Assembly (NCBI RefSeq): GCF_014193585.1
Contig: NZ_BLXY01000002.1
Span: 868,001 to 932,000, forward strand
Reading direction: 5' to 3'
DNA length: 64,000 bases
DNA from: Geomonas paludis
GTDB taxonomy: Bacteria; Desulfobacterota; Desulfuromonadia; Geobacterales; Geobacteraceae
Shown here: positions 25,869-34,365 of the stretch, one piece after another
Position numbering within the stretch: position 1 is the stretch's first letter
Layout: the number at the start of each line of letters is the position of its first letter
Notes under the pieces: model-generated
Databases searched by the model: none
What the model saw: the letters and a program-made list of their open reading frames with translations, nothing else
Told to the model about the DNA's origin: nothing
Program-made: the position numbers and the translations under genes

Positions 25869-26429
25869 ATGAAGACACAGTACTACGCAGCATCCAGTCT
25901 GGACGGGTTCATTGCCACCGAAGACGATTCGCTGGATTGGCTTTTCACGTTAGGCAACGTCGACGAGAGCAGCTATCCCGCGTTCATCGCCGAGGTCGGC
26001 GCACTGGCGATGGGTTCAGCAACCTACGAGTGGATGCTGCGTCATGCCGACGAGGTGGCCCGGGAGACCGGATCGGCGTGGCCGTACATCCAGCCGGTGT
26101 GGATCTTCTCAACCAGGGAGCTGCCAGCCATTGCGGGAGCGGAGATCCACTTCGTCCGAGGAGACGTGCGGCCGGTCCACGCAGAAATGAGCAAAGCGGC
26201 CGGTCCCAAGAACATCTGGATTGTAGGCGGAGGTGATCTAGCCGGTCAGTTCTATGATGCCGGGCTGCTGGACGAAATAATCGTTCAAGTAGGTTCGGTC
26301 ACCCTCGGCAAAGGCAAGCCGCTCTTCCCGCGTCGTCTGGTCGCCCCCCCGTTGACCTTGGTATCAGTGCAGCAGTTCGGCTCCGGCTTCGCCGAATTGC
26401 GTTACCAGGTACCGAAAAGTGCCCCATGA
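25869..26429 (+). CDS. Dihydrofolate reductase/RibD C-terminal family protein
   Basis: 186 aa from the ATG at 25869 (an in-frame TTG at 25857 is less likely). It shows the RibD-C/DHFR-like fold: YYAASSLDGFIA at the start, MGSATYEWML, WIFSTREL and the NADPH-binding IWIVGGGDLAGQFYDAGLLDEI. Proteins of this group (YyaP/YwjB type) are NADPH-dependent reductases of largely unknown substrate; this is not the essential FolA. It converges on the MqsA-like gene, 24 bp apart. Confidence 0.8.
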   Translation: MKTQYYAASSLDGFIATEDDSLDWLFTLGNVDESSYPAFIAEVGALAMGSATYEWMLRHADEVARETGSAWPYIQPVWIFSTRELPAIAGAEIHFVRGDVRPVHAEMSKAAGPKNIWIVGGGDLAGQFYDAGLLDEIIVQVGSVTLGKGKPLFPRRLVAPPLTLVSVQQFGSGFAELRYQVPKSAP

Positions 26430-26453
26430 GACTCCTCTGGACGCCGCGCTCCC

Positions 26454-26867
26454 TCAGGCTGCTTTCCGGGGAACCTTGAGAACCGACAAAGCCTCGGGAT
26501 CCCGATCCAGCAGAATGAGCGCGTTGCAGACGGCTCGGCTGGGAAGAAGATCGCCTTTTTCGTATTTCTGGAAAGCCCTGGGACCACCTCCGATGACCAC
26601 ACCCGCCGCCTCCTGTGTCAGGTTCAATTTTTTCCTGATGCGTCGTATCTCCTCGGGCGGGAGGAGCCCCTCACAAGAAGCCTTCAGCCTGTTCAACATT
26701 CTGTCCGACACTTTCAGGTCCTCTCCTGTATGGATGCTCTCTTCAGACCGATCACAATACCATCCGGGCATCTCGAAGGTAATCGATTCCCCCTTATAGG
26801 TAAGGGTAAAGGGCCGCGCGTCTCGGTACATAGTCGCCCCGGTTTCAGGACAAACAGGATTACTCAT
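26454..26867 (-). CDS. MqsA-like antitoxin/HTH protein, no toxin partner
   Basis: 137 aa. The C-terminal half is an XRE-type HTH close to MqsA: PEEIRRIRKKLNLTQEAAGV, then GGGPRAFQKYEKGD. The N-terminal half keeps the MqsA layout (F-x-Y-K-G-E, then PGWYCDRSEESI), but two of the four zinc cysteines are gone: CxxC becomes CPET and YCxxC becomes YCDRS. MqsA normally neutralises and represses the MqsR ribonuclease encoded next to it; no MqsR-like frame lies within 100 bp on either side. It may act only as a regulator. Confidence 0.7.
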   Translation of the reverse strand: MSNPVCPETGATMYRDARPFTLTYKGESITFEMPGWYCDRSEESIHTGEDLKVSDRMLNRLKASCEGLLPPEEIRRIRKKLNLTQEAAGVVIGGGPRAFQKYEKGDLLPSRAVCNALILLDRDPEALSVLKVPRKAA

Positions 26868-26981
26868 TGATCCATTTCCTTAAAAAACAGACTTCTCAGC
26901 GACTCTTTTTTACACCATAAAGGCCCGTTTTATCAAAACAAATACTTACCGACAGCCTTCATCCATCCGATTATGGGGCAG

Positions 26982-27542
26982 TTATTCGTCATCGTCTAAA
27001 TACTCCTGCCCTTTAAGCACAACTCCGTCCAGTTTTTCCAACCGATCAAAATAAGGCGCACCACAGTGTAGGGTTTTGGACCCTTTTTTTTCTCCTGCCA
27101 CAGTGATCGTTACGCCCGCATCTCGTTGTGGCCGAGACTCTTCTCCTTCGAAATTGCTAAAAATTTCGTAGGTCACCTTGGCGTTAGTGAAGGACACGGC
27201 CCTCCTATCCACTCGTGCCCTGAAATAGTGTGCAGCGCTAAATTTTTCAACAGATCTGGCAGAGTCTGCAGGATAGGAGAACTCCTTTTGGCCTAACGTT
27301 CCAAATCGATAAACCAAGTACGCGTCTGGCGCATGTAGCGATTTTGAGCCACAAAGAGAAATGTATTTTTGCGATGAGCGGACTTTGCAAGAAAACACCA
27401 CGGTTTCGGTACTCGTGCAATGTGAAGGGAACGCAGGTGCACCCGCAGAGATCTCAGGTGGGAGGCAACATACAACTATGGTAATGATTGCAGATTGGAT
27501 ATTGAGCCTCGCGGAGAAACGCCTGTGGAGATTTGTTTTCAT
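26982..27542 (-). CDS. Exported hypothetical protein, probable immunity partner of the muramidase
   Basis: 186 aa with a basic N-terminus and hydrophobic stretch SAIITIVVCCLPPEISAGA, a signal peptide. The mature part has four cysteines (HCTSTETVVFSC, SLCGSK, LHCGAP) that could form disulfides, fitting a periplasmic protein. No family recognised. Its ATG overlaps the stop of the upstream muramidase gene in TAATG, so the two are translated together. A periplasmic partner coupled to a peptidoglycan hydrolase is the usual arrangement of an immunity protein; that is inference. Confidence 0.6.
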   Translation of the reverse strand: MKTNLHRRFSARLNIQSAIITIVVCCLPPEISAGAPAFPSHCTSTETVVFSCKVRSSQKYISLCGSKSLHAPDAYLVYRFGTLGQKEFSYPADSARSVEKFSAAHYFRARVDRRAVSFTNAKVTYEIFSNFEGEESRPQRDAGVTITVAGEKKGSKTLHCGAPYFDRLEKLDGVVLKGQEYLDDDE

Positions 27543-28372
27543 TATAGGGGTAGACTCCTCTTCTTATAATGTTGATATGCCGTTTCCAACTTCAGATCAT
27601 AATGATTCTGCTTATAGGCGGTGCCATTATACCCTTTAGGGAATAGAGCCCATTTTCTGTCCCTTAGAAGTGGGATCAGATGGTGATCCTGGCAGTACGC
27701 AAGGAAACTCTTCAAATGTTCTTTCTCGGAAAGAAACATCGCGTCACAGAAGTCAAAAACATTTTTAAATCCGCTGTGGTTAAAACCCATGATTTGAAAC
27801 TTCCCCCAAGAAGCTGATTTCACCGCTGATTTAGGGTCAATTGAAAAAGCCTCAAACAGTCTCCTCCACTGTCCCTTACCATAAAACCTTCTTGCCCCCG
27901 CCCAAGTAGTTTGCGAAAGATGGGGGTGAGAATGGTCGTATCTGCCTGCAGTAAAGTGGTGAAACCACCTGGCCTCAAATAAGACCTTAGGTCTTCCCTT
28001 ACTGTCAAACCCAGTCCGCCCCCCTGATTCAACTTCGGAAACAGCAAAGATAGCGGCAGCGTCAACGTCATAAGCCTTGGCTGTAGTTTCAAAGTCGAGA
28101 TCGGAGAGAAGCGGAGGTGTTAACGAGAGGGGTTGGGGGATGACGTAGCCTGCCGAAGAATCTGCGGCTCGTGCCTTTCTCAGAAGATAGTGCAGAGAAT
28201 TTACCGTACCGGGATCAGCATCGTCATTCATTCCTAACGGCCCAGGCGTAATCCCAAGCCGCGTCCGTAGATTTGGATCTGCTTGATCATTGATGCCAAG
28301 AGGTCCCGGCGTCCTTGATGGCAGGTCCCGCAGCAGACATAGTCGGTTGAAAAGGTAAGTTGACCGCATCAA
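27542..28372 (-). CDS. N-acetylmuramidase-domain protein with PGPLG repeats, putative effector
   Basis: 276 aa. Residues ~95-270 match the DUF3380/N-acetylmuramidase domain: AKAYDVDAAAIFAVSEVESGG (catalytic Glu 113 or 115), KVLFEARWFHHFT, and SWGKFQIMGFNH, plus a C-terminal WALFPKGYNG. It cuts the glycan strands of peptidoglycan. The N-terminus carries two copies of TPGPLG(I/M)ND-x-ADP (21-32 and 42-53) and no signal peptide. Similar domains occur as phage endolysins, but no holin or phage genes are near, and the coupled exported protein downstream suggests a secreted antibacterial effector. Confidence 0.75.
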   Translation of the reverse strand: MMRSTYLFNRLCLLRDLPSRTPGPLGINDQADPNLRTRLGITPGPLGMNDDADPGTVNSLHYLLRKARAADSSAGYVIPQPLSLTPPLLSDLDFETTAKAYDVDAAAIFAVSEVESGGRTGFDSKGRPKVLFEARWFHHFTAGRYDHSHPHLSQTTWAGARRFYGKGQWRRLFEAFSIDPKSAVKSASWGKFQIMGFNHSGFKNVFDFCDAMFLSEKEHLKSFLAYCQDHHLIPLLRDRKWALFPKGYNGTAYKQNHYDLKLETAYQHYKKRSLPL

Positions 28373-28785
28373 TTAACCTCCCGATAGTTCCTGAGAACAG
28401 GAACCATCTGCTGTCTTCCATGCGACCGCCGCCCTGAAAAGTATTAGATAATACCAACCTTAATACCTATTTCAATCATTCAGCAACACGCCTCTCCCGC
28501 CCCTCGCCGACTACGCCGTTTTCCCCTTCCAGACTTTCTTGCCACCGCCACATCCACTCCTTTTACCTCCCCACACTCAGCCTCTGCCCCCCAGTCCCCT
28601 CAGTCCCCCCAGTCCCCTCAGTCCCCTCAGTCCACCCAGTCCACCCAGTCCACCCGGTCCACCCGGTCCACCCTGCGCGGGTTACTATTGCCCCCAGCCC
28701 GTTGACATCATTGAGAAAAAAATATATAGTTCGCCGCTAATTGGCCAAGCTTTAATGAACAGCACTTTCCCGGAGGAAAACCTAA
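28373..28785. repeat. Intergenic region with CAGTCC-type minisatellite
   Basis: About 410 bp without a credible gene. From ~28588 to 28672 there are about nine imperfect 9-bp units of the type CAGTCC(C/A)C(C/T). The frame through it (28539-29138) is proline-rich and overlaps lemA out of frame, so I treat it as non-coding. The unit length and lack of spacers rule out CRISPR. Confidence 0.6.
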
Positions 28786-29367
28786 ATGACCGCTGCGATC
28801 GTCATCGGCGTCATCGCCGTTATCGCCGTCTTCGTTGCCATTTCGTCGTACAACAGCCTCATCAACCTCAAGGAACAGACCAACAACAGCTGGAAACAGA
28901 TCGACGTGCAGCTCAAAAGACGGCACGACCTGATCCCCAACCTGGTGGAGGCGGTGCGCGGCGCCATGCAGTTCGAACGCGAGACGCTGGAGGCGGTCAT
29001 CACCGCCCGCAACAAGGCCGTCAGCGTCTGCACCGGCGCAGGTCCCGGCAACGTCGCCGAGATCGCCGCGGCCGAGGGCGCCCTCACCGCCGCCCTGTCC
29101 CGCTTCTCCGCCATCGTGGAGGCCTACCCGGACCTTAAGGCCACCGGCAACGTGGCACAGTTCCAGGAAGAACTCACCTCCACCGAAAACAGGGTCGGCT
29201 TCGCCCGCCAGGCCTACAACGACACCGCCACCAGCTACAACGTCGCACAGCAGCAGTTCCCCAACGTCCTCTTCGCCGGCATGGCCAAAGCCGCACCGGC
29301 AACGCTTTGGGAGATCAGCGAACAGGCCGACCGCGAGGTCCCCAAGGTGAACCTCTCTTTCAAGTAA
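28786..29367 (+). CDS. lemA: LemA family protein
   Basis: 193 aa. It has one N-terminal membrane helix (IVIGVIAVIAVFVAISSYN), then the LemA coiled-coil signature NSWKQIDVQLKRRHDLIPNLVEAV and FPNVLFAGMAKA towards the end. LemA proteins are anchored with the domain outside the cytoplasm; the function is unclear, though pairing with M48 (HtpX-like) proteases is common. Here an M48 gene lies two genes downstream. It starts the plus-strand operon that runs to at least 34773. GGAGG precedes the ATG. Confidence 0.9.
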   Translation: MTAAIVIGVIAVIAVFVAISSYNSLINLKEQTNNSWKQIDVQLKRRHDLIPNLVEAVRGAMQFERETLEAVITARNKAVSVCTGAGPGNVAEIAAAEGALTAALSRFSAIVEAYPDLKATGNVAQFQEELTSTENRVGFARQAYNDTATSYNVAQQQFPNVLFAGMAKAAPATLWEISEQADREVPKVNLSFK

Positions 29368-29386
29368 CCCTCAGCAAAGGAAATCC

Positions 29387-30301
29387 ATGGCTTCAGGAGA
29401 AATGGCGGTCAAGGTCGCCTTCAGGAACAACCTCGTCATCTTCGTGTTCAAGCTTTTCGCCGCCCTCACCACGCACAGCGCCGGCATGATGGCGGAAGCG
29501 GTGCACTCCCTGGCAGACACCGGCAACCAGGTCCTGCTCCTTTTCGGCATGAAACGGAGCAAGATCCCTCCCACCGACACCCATCCTTTCGGGCACGGCA
29601 AGGAAGAGTACTTCTGGAGCTTCATCGTCGCCATGCTGCTCTTCGTCCTGGGCGGCGTCTACTCGCTCATGGAAGGGTTTCACAAGCTCCAGCACCCCGA
29701 ACCGCTGCAGCACCTCTATCTCAACTACGCGATCCTGATCTGCTCCATCGTGCTCGAAGGGCAGTCCTGGCTGATTGCCCGCCGCAGCATGGGGAAACAT
29801 TCCTCCTCGGATCTGCTTCGAGGCGTGGTCGACTCCAAGGACAGCGGTACGGTCGTAGTCTTCGTGGAGGACTCCGGCGCCCTGCTGGGCCTGGTTATCG
29901 CCCTCCTTGGTACCGCCCTCGTTTCCCTGACCGGTAATCCCCTCTACGACGCGGCCTCCTCCCTCTGCATCGGCGCGCTCCTCTTCGTCATGGCGCTGTT
30001 TCTGGCCAACGAGATGAGGAAGCTGATGATCGGCGAGGCGATCGACCCGGTCCAGGTCCGCTATGCGCGCCGCATCATCAACGGCCACGACCACGTGCTG
30101 GCGGTGGGCGCCATCCGCTCCATGCAGCTCGGCGTCGCCGACTCCCTCATCTGCATCGACGTCGACTTCAGGCAGGAGTTGCACGACCACGAGCTGGAAC
30201 AGACCATAGCCGAGTTGAGGGACAAGGTGCAGAAGACGGTCCCGCAGCTGAAACACATCTTCATCCAGCCCGCGGCTGTAGTAGCGCGCAGCGAGGGGTA
30301 A
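29387..30301 (+). CDS. Cation diffusion facilitator family transporter
   Basis: 304 aa with about six membrane helices and a cytoplasmic C-terminal domain. Metal-site residues are visible in TM2 (H-S-L-A-D within AEAVHSLADTGNQ) and TM5 (VEDSG), and the family loop HPFGHGKEEYFWSF is present. It exchanges divalent metals, probably Zn2+, Fe2+ or Mn2+, for protons. It lies 19 bp after lemA and 3 bp before the M48 gene, so it is part of the operon. Confidence 0.9.
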   Translation: MASGEMAVKVAFRNNLVIFVFKLFAALTTHSAGMMAEAVHSLADTGNQVLLLFGMKRSKIPPTDTHPFGHGKEEYFWSFIVAMLLFVLGGVYSLMEGFHKLQHPEPLQHLYLNYAILICSIVLEGQSWLIARRSMGKHSSSDLLRGVVDSKDSGTVVVFVEDSGALLGLVIALLGTALVSLTGNPLYDAASSLCIGALLFVMALFLANEMRKLMIGEAIDPVQVRYARRIINGHDHVLAVGAIRSMQLGVADSLICIDVDFRQELHDHELEQTIAELRDKVQKTVPQLKHIFIQPAAVVARSEG

Positions 30302-30304
30302 TTC

Positions 30305-31369
30305 GTGGCGACCTTCTTCGAGCTGCAGGAAAAGAACCGGAGCAAGACCAAGTGGGTCGTGGTCCTCTTCGTCGCCTTCTTCCTGTGGCTTGGACTGGGA
30401 CTCGACCTGGCGCTCCACTACAAGGCCCGGGCCCACACCCGCCCCGTCCCCGCCGAGGTCTACCGGGAGACGGGGCCGGGTTCCTACCAGGAAGCGCAAC
30501 TCCCGCCGGGGGCGATCCGCCCCTACCAGAAAAAATCCCCACCGTTTCGCCCCGTGTTCACCGTCCTGATCGGACTTCTGGGCGCCGGCCTCGCCTGGTG
30601 GGAGCTCTCCAGCGCCGCCACCACCGTGCTCAAAGCCGTCCGCGCCACGCCCGTCAGCGAGGACACCAAGGGGCCCGGGCGGGTCTTCCACAACGTGGTG
30701 GAAGAGATGTCCATCGCCGCCGGCATGCCCATGCCGTCGGTCTGGGTCATCCCCGACCGCGACCCGAACGCCATGGCGGTCGGCCTCAAACCGGGCGATT
30801 TCCACGTCGCCGCGACCGAGGGACTGCTCCTCTCCCTGACCCGCGAGGAACTGCAGGCGGTGGTGGCCCACGAGATCGCCCACATCAAGAACCAGGACGT
30901 GCGCCTGATGACGACGCTCACCGTGCTGGTGGGGATATCGGCGCTGATCGCCGAATTCGTGGCGCGCTGCCGGTATCACGGCGGCAGCGACAGCAGCGGG
31001 GACGACGACAGCCGCATCGGCACCATCATCTTCGTGATCTGGCTTCTGACCGTGCTCCTCGCCCCATTGGCCACCCGCATCATGGCGCTCATGGTCAGCA
31101 AGGAGCGCGAATACCTGGCCGACGCCTCGGCGGCGCAGTTCACCCGCAACCCGCAGGCCCTCATCTCGGCCCTGGAGAAGATATCCGGCGCGGCCGGCGC
31201 GACGCACAGCATCAGCCAGGCCAGCGCCCACCTGTGCATAGCGAGCCCCACCGCGGCCGATCTCTCCGAGGAAGAGGGGCTGTTCTCGACCCACCCGCCC
31301 ATGTCGCAACGGATCGCGCGCCTGCGCCTCATCGGCAGGGGCATGACCGTAGCGCCGTCTGGAGGTTAA
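30305..31369 (+). CDS. M48-family (HtpX-like) membrane zinc metalloprotease
   Basis: 354 aa, GTG start. Two N-terminal membrane helices (~18-38 and ~80-102), the zinc motif HEIAHIKNQD (HExxH), a further hydrophobic pair (~205-265) and the third ligand in KEREYLADASAAQF make an HtpX/Ste24-type enzyme. HtpX degrades misfolded membrane proteins. The LemA-CDF-M48 order suggests an envelope or metal stress role. It is 3 bp from the CDF gene and 3 bp from the next. Confidence 0.9.
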   Translation: MATFFELQEKNRSKTKWVVVLFVAFFLWLGLGLDLALHYKARAHTRPVPAEVYRETGPGSYQEAQLPPGAIRPYQKKSPPFRPVFTVLIGLLGAGLAWWELSSAATTVLKAVRATPVSEDTKGPGRVFHNVVEEMSIAAGMPMPSVWVIPDRDPNAMAVGLKPGDFHVAATEGLLLSLTREELQAVVAHEIAHIKNQDVRLMTTLTVLVGISALIAEFVARCRYHGGSDSSGDDDSRIGTIIFVIWLLTVLLAPLATRIMALMVSKEREYLADASAAQFTRNPQALISALEKISGAAGATHSISQASAHLCIASPTAADLSEEEGLFSTHPPMSQRIARLRLIGRGMTVAPSGG

Positions 31370-31372
31370 GCA

Positions 31373-31966
31373 ATGAAATGGAAACCGAGGACCGAGGTCC
31401 CGTTCGCACTGGCCGTGCTGGCCATGGGCGTTTTGCAAGCGCAGGCGGGAACGTCGGGGGACTGGTCGGACGGCAAAAGCCCACAGGATCTGGCCAGCCG
31501 CGTGGGGGTGAAGATCCACCTGAAGGAGGTCTGCGACAACGGCCACGGCATCCCCTCGTTCGGCAAAGGGGGGAGAAACGGGCGGCTGGTCATCGTGAGC
31601 CAGGAACCGGCCAACGTCAGCAGCACCATCATCGACCGCTGCGACGGCACCAGGGACATCCTCGATGACGAGACCATGCGGCAGGAGTACGAAAAAGGTC
31701 CCGCCTTCGACGGCTCCTCCGGCGGCCACTACCACTACAACTCCTGGCTGAACCACTACTACAACAACACGCTCTACTCCTACCGGCAGGGACGCACCGG
31801 TTCCTACGACCACGTGAGCCCGGCGCGCTTCGCCAACCGCGCGGCGGCCCTGCAGTCCAAGGGCGCGGCCAACCACGTCGCCTCCGCGATGTCGGGAGGC
31901 AAGGTCTCCTCCGTGTCCGGCGGACGCTCCGGATTTTTCTCCGGCGGCGGCAGGGGAGGCGCCTGA
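31373..31966 (+). CDS. Exported hypothetical protein (YjfM/DUF1190-like position)
   Basis: 197 aa with a signal peptide (VPFALAVLAMGVLQAQA). The mature part has two cysteines and a His/Tyr-rich patch HYHYNSWLNHYYNN, and ends in Gly/Ser-rich repeats (GRSGFFSGGGRGG). Family not certain. Its place directly before a glutathionylspermidine synthase-like gene and near a DUF350 gene resembles the yjfLMC arrangement of Escherichia coli, where YjfM (DUF1190) occupies this slot; homology was not established. Confidence 0.6.
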   Translation: MKWKPRTEVPFALAVLAMGVLQAQAGTSGDWSDGKSPQDLASRVGVKIHLKEVCDNGHGIPSFGKGGRNGRLVIVSQEPANVSSTIIDRCDGTRDILDDETMRQEYEKGPAFDGSSGGHYHYNSWLNHYYNNTLYSYRQGRTGSYDHVSPARFANRAAALQSKGAANHVASAMSGGKVSSVSGGRSGFFSGGGRGGA

Positions 31967-31967
31967 C

Positions 31968-33110
31968 ATGGTGCGGCTCGTGGAGGCCAAACCGATCAGC
32001 TCGGACGATCTCGCCCGCGCCGGGTTCGACTGGTTCGACCAGGAGTACCAGTGCGCCGGCGAGATGGTCGAACTCACCGAACCGGAGGTGGATGCCTATC
32101 TCGACGCGGCGGAAGAGCTGTACGAGATGTTCGTGGACACCGCCGAGGAGATCATGTCCAACAACCTCCTCCCCGAGTTCGGCTTCCCGCTCGAGATGAA
32201 TGCCCAGATCTGGGAGAGCTGGGAAGAGGACCGTTACTGGCACGTCTACGGCCGCTTCGACCTGGCCGGCGGCATGGACGGCGTGCCGATCAAGCTGATC
32301 GAGTTCAACGCCGACACCGCGACCCTGGTGCTGGAAACGGCGGTGGTCCAGTGGCTGCAGGCGAAGCTGAACGGCTTCGACGAGGCGGCGCAGGCAAGCG
32401 ATCTCTTCGAGGCGCTGCGGGACCAGTTCGACAAGCTGGCAGCGCTCAACCCGCAGCTCGAGCGGCGGCTTCTCACCACCTGCTTCGACTCCTCCGAGGA
32501 CTACTGGACCTGCCGGCTTATCGAGAAGGCGGCCAACGACGCGGGGTTCGACTGCGACTTCGAGGACGTCGACGCCGTCACCTTCGCCCCCGGCGGGGTC
32601 TTCACCACCGATCCCGAGGAAGTCTGCTGGCCCTACCTCTACAAGCTCATCCCGTGGGAGTCGATCGCCTTCGAGGAACCGGAACTGCTCGACCTGTTGG
32701 GACAGTCGATGAAATCGGGATCGACCATGGTGATCAACCCGCCCTACACCCTGCTCTTCCAGCACAAGCGCTTCCTCGCCAAGCTCTATGAGAAGTACCC
32801 CGACCATCCGTACCTTCTGAAGACCTCGCTCGCCCCCCTGCCCGCCCCCTGCGCCAGGAAACCCGTGCTCGGGCGCGAAGGGAAGAACGTCGAGCTCCTC
32901 CTGGGTACCGGTGCCATAGCGGGCGCCGACGGCGGCTACGGTGCGCAGCAGTCGATCTGGCAGGAGCTGGCGCAATTCGCAGTCGACGGCAAAGGCAACA
33001 AGTACCAGGCAGGCGTGTTCTTCGCGGGGCGCCCGGCCGGGCTCGGCTTCCGCAGGGATCCCCGCATTCACTCCGACCGGTCGCAGTTCATCGGCCACAT
33101 CATCAGGTAG
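31968..33110 (+). CDS. Glutathionylspermidine synthase-like ATP-grasp ligase (YgiC/YjfC type)
   Basis: 380 aa, the length of YgiC/YjfC proteins that hold only the synthetase half of Gss. Landmarks are FDWFDQEYQCAGEMVELTEPEVDAY, the ATP-grasp strand IKLIEFNADTATLVLETAVVQW, LWP-like WPYLYKLIPWE, and near the end a flexible ligase loop plus VFFAGRPAGLGFRRD. They form an amide bond using ATP; for YgiC/YjfC the physiological substrates are not settled. Its operon partners are a DUF350 protein and membrane proteins. It begins one base after the preceding stop. Confidence 0.85.
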   Translation: MVRLVEAKPISSDDLARAGFDWFDQEYQCAGEMVELTEPEVDAYLDAAEELYEMFVDTAEEIMSNNLLPEFGFPLEMNAQIWESWEEDRYWHVYGRFDLAGGMDGVPIKLIEFNADTATLVLETAVVQWLQAKLNGFDEAAQASDLFEALRDQFDKLAALNPQLERRLLTTCFDSSEDYWTCRLIEKAANDAGFDCDFEDVDAVTFAPGGVFTTDPEEVCWPYLYKLIPWESIAFEEPELLDLLGQSMKSGSTMVINPPYTLLFQHKRFLAKLYEKYPDHPYLLKTSLAPLPAPCARKPVLGREGKNVELLLGTGAIAGADGGYGAQQSIWQELAQFAVDGKGNKYQAGVFFAGRPAGLGFRRDPRIHSDRSQFIGHIIR

Positions 33111-33122
33111 CCCGGAGTCTTC

Positions 33123-34364
33123 ATGGCAAAGGCAAAGAAAAGCGACTCGTCCGGCCTGCTCTCCAACTTCGGCGTCATGGCCAGCATGATCGGGATAGGG
33201 ATCGCAGTAGGCGGCGTGTACCTCGCCAACCTCTACAACGAAAGGCAGGAGCGCAACGAGAAGCTGCGGCAGTTTTGCGCCGGGGCGCTGGCAGGCGTCG
33301 CCCAGTGCCAGAGCGAGTACGCCGCCCTCACCTCCCAGAAAGAGTGGGCCGAGATAAAGCCGCTGGCCGACCGTGAGAAATGGAGCCAGGCCATTGCCGA
33401 GGGAGGGGCCAGGATCAACGAGGCCAGGAAATCGGTGTGCGAGGAAGGGGCGAAAGATCTCGACGCATGCCAGGAAGTCGCCGACACCGTGAAGGAAGTG
33501 ATGGCGGGGCTGTCCGAGCACATGGAGGACATCCAGGTCGCCTCGCTGGACCGTACCGGCATCAAGGAGCGCCTGCACAAGGATCTTTCCGAGAGCAGGA
33601 CCCTGTTGCGCCGTGCGGAAGAGCTCCTGGGAAACCCGAAGAGCCTGCGCGAAGGAGGCGACCGCACGCTGGTTGCGAGCATCAAGCACGAGCTGTCAGG
33701 CGCGAAGGAGGGAGACGCCCTCACCTTCAGCGAACTCTACCTCAGTTCCCGGATCGCCGAAAAAAGCGCCGAGCGGCTGCGCTGGCTGGTGCAGAGGCTT
33801 ATCGGTGAGAAGGCAGTCCAGGCCGATGAGTGGGTGGTGCACGTCCTCGACAGCCGTCCCGCCTATCTCGCGACCCTGGTGCGCTACACCTGGGACAACA
33901 GCAAGGACTCGCCCCCCGTGTCGAGCACCGAGTCCACCGTCGAAGTGAGCAGGGACATATTGGACACCATCAGGAGCAGCACCGGCGCCACCATCGCCGA
34001 AACGAGATCCTCCGGGGCGATCTTGCAGTCCCGGGTGAACGAGGAAGTTGCCACCGCGCTGGGCCTGCCCGCCCTGGCCCAGGCCCCCTACCCTTATTAC
34101 GACAGCCACGGCGAGATCTACCTGGAGGAATGTTCCGAGGCGTTGAAAGTCACCTTCCAGTTCAGGTTCAAGGGGCGGACCGTCGAACGGGCCGCAACGA
34201 TTTACAAGGAAGAACTGGGCGTGCTCTACCCGCTGACCGCCGCCCAGACCTTCGTGCTCAAAGAGAAAAACGCCTCCACCGACCAATTAAAGATACCGGT
34301 GTGGCTGGCGCAGACCTGGAGCCAGGTTTACAACCAGCGCAACCCGCAACAAGGAGGGATCTAG
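33123..34364 (+). CDS. Membrane-anchored coiled-coil protein of unknown function
   Basis: 413 aa. A basic N-terminus and one membrane helix (~18-40, FGVMASMIGIGIAVGGVYLAN) are followed by a long, charged, mostly helical region with four cysteines before residue 120. A more globular C-terminal third includes PYPYYDSHGEIYLEECSEAL. No family recognised. It sits between the glutathionylspermidine synthase-like gene and DUF350, with 12 and 1 bp gaps, so it is part of that operon and probably acts at the inner membrane. Confidence 0.65.
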   Translation: MAKAKKSDSSGLLSNFGVMASMIGIGIAVGGVYLANLYNERQERNEKLRQFCAGALAGVAQCQSEYAALTSQKEWAEIKPLADREKWSQAIAEGGARINEARKSVCEEGAKDLDACQEVADTVKEVMAGLSEHMEDIQVASLDRTGIKERLHKDLSESRTLLRRAEELLGNPKSLREGGDRTLVASIKHELSGAKEGDALTFSELYLSSRIAEKSAERLRWLVQRLIGEKAVQADEWVVHVLDSRPAYLATLVRYTWDNSKDSPPVSSTESTVEVSRDILDTIRSSTGATIAETRSSGAILQSRVNEEVATALGLPALAQAPYPYYDSHGEIYLEECSEALKVTFQFRFKGRTVERAATIYKEELGVLYPLTAAQTFVLKEKNASTDQLKIPVWLAQTWSQVYNQRNPQQGGI

Positions 34365-34365
34365 G

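Noticed and set aside
27542-28372. Prophage endolysin
   Set aside because: No holin, spanin, tail or integrase genes nearby, and the downstream partner is an exported protein; effector-immunity fits better, though not proven.
28588-28672. Tandem short repeats considered as a CRISPR array
   Set aside because: Units are 9 bp and contiguous with no spacers; this is a minisatellite. No cas genes and no other array were seen in the window.
29393-32077. 894-aa open frame on the minus strand
   Set aside because: It runs antisense through the CDF, M48 and exported-protein genes, which have clear motifs; it is low-complexity (His/Gly/Ala/Glu-rich) and has no domain. A shadow of high-GC codon bias. 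The same holds for the long opposite-strand frames at 8419-10062, 20375-21820, 31629-33689, 53248-54510 and 57499-59415.
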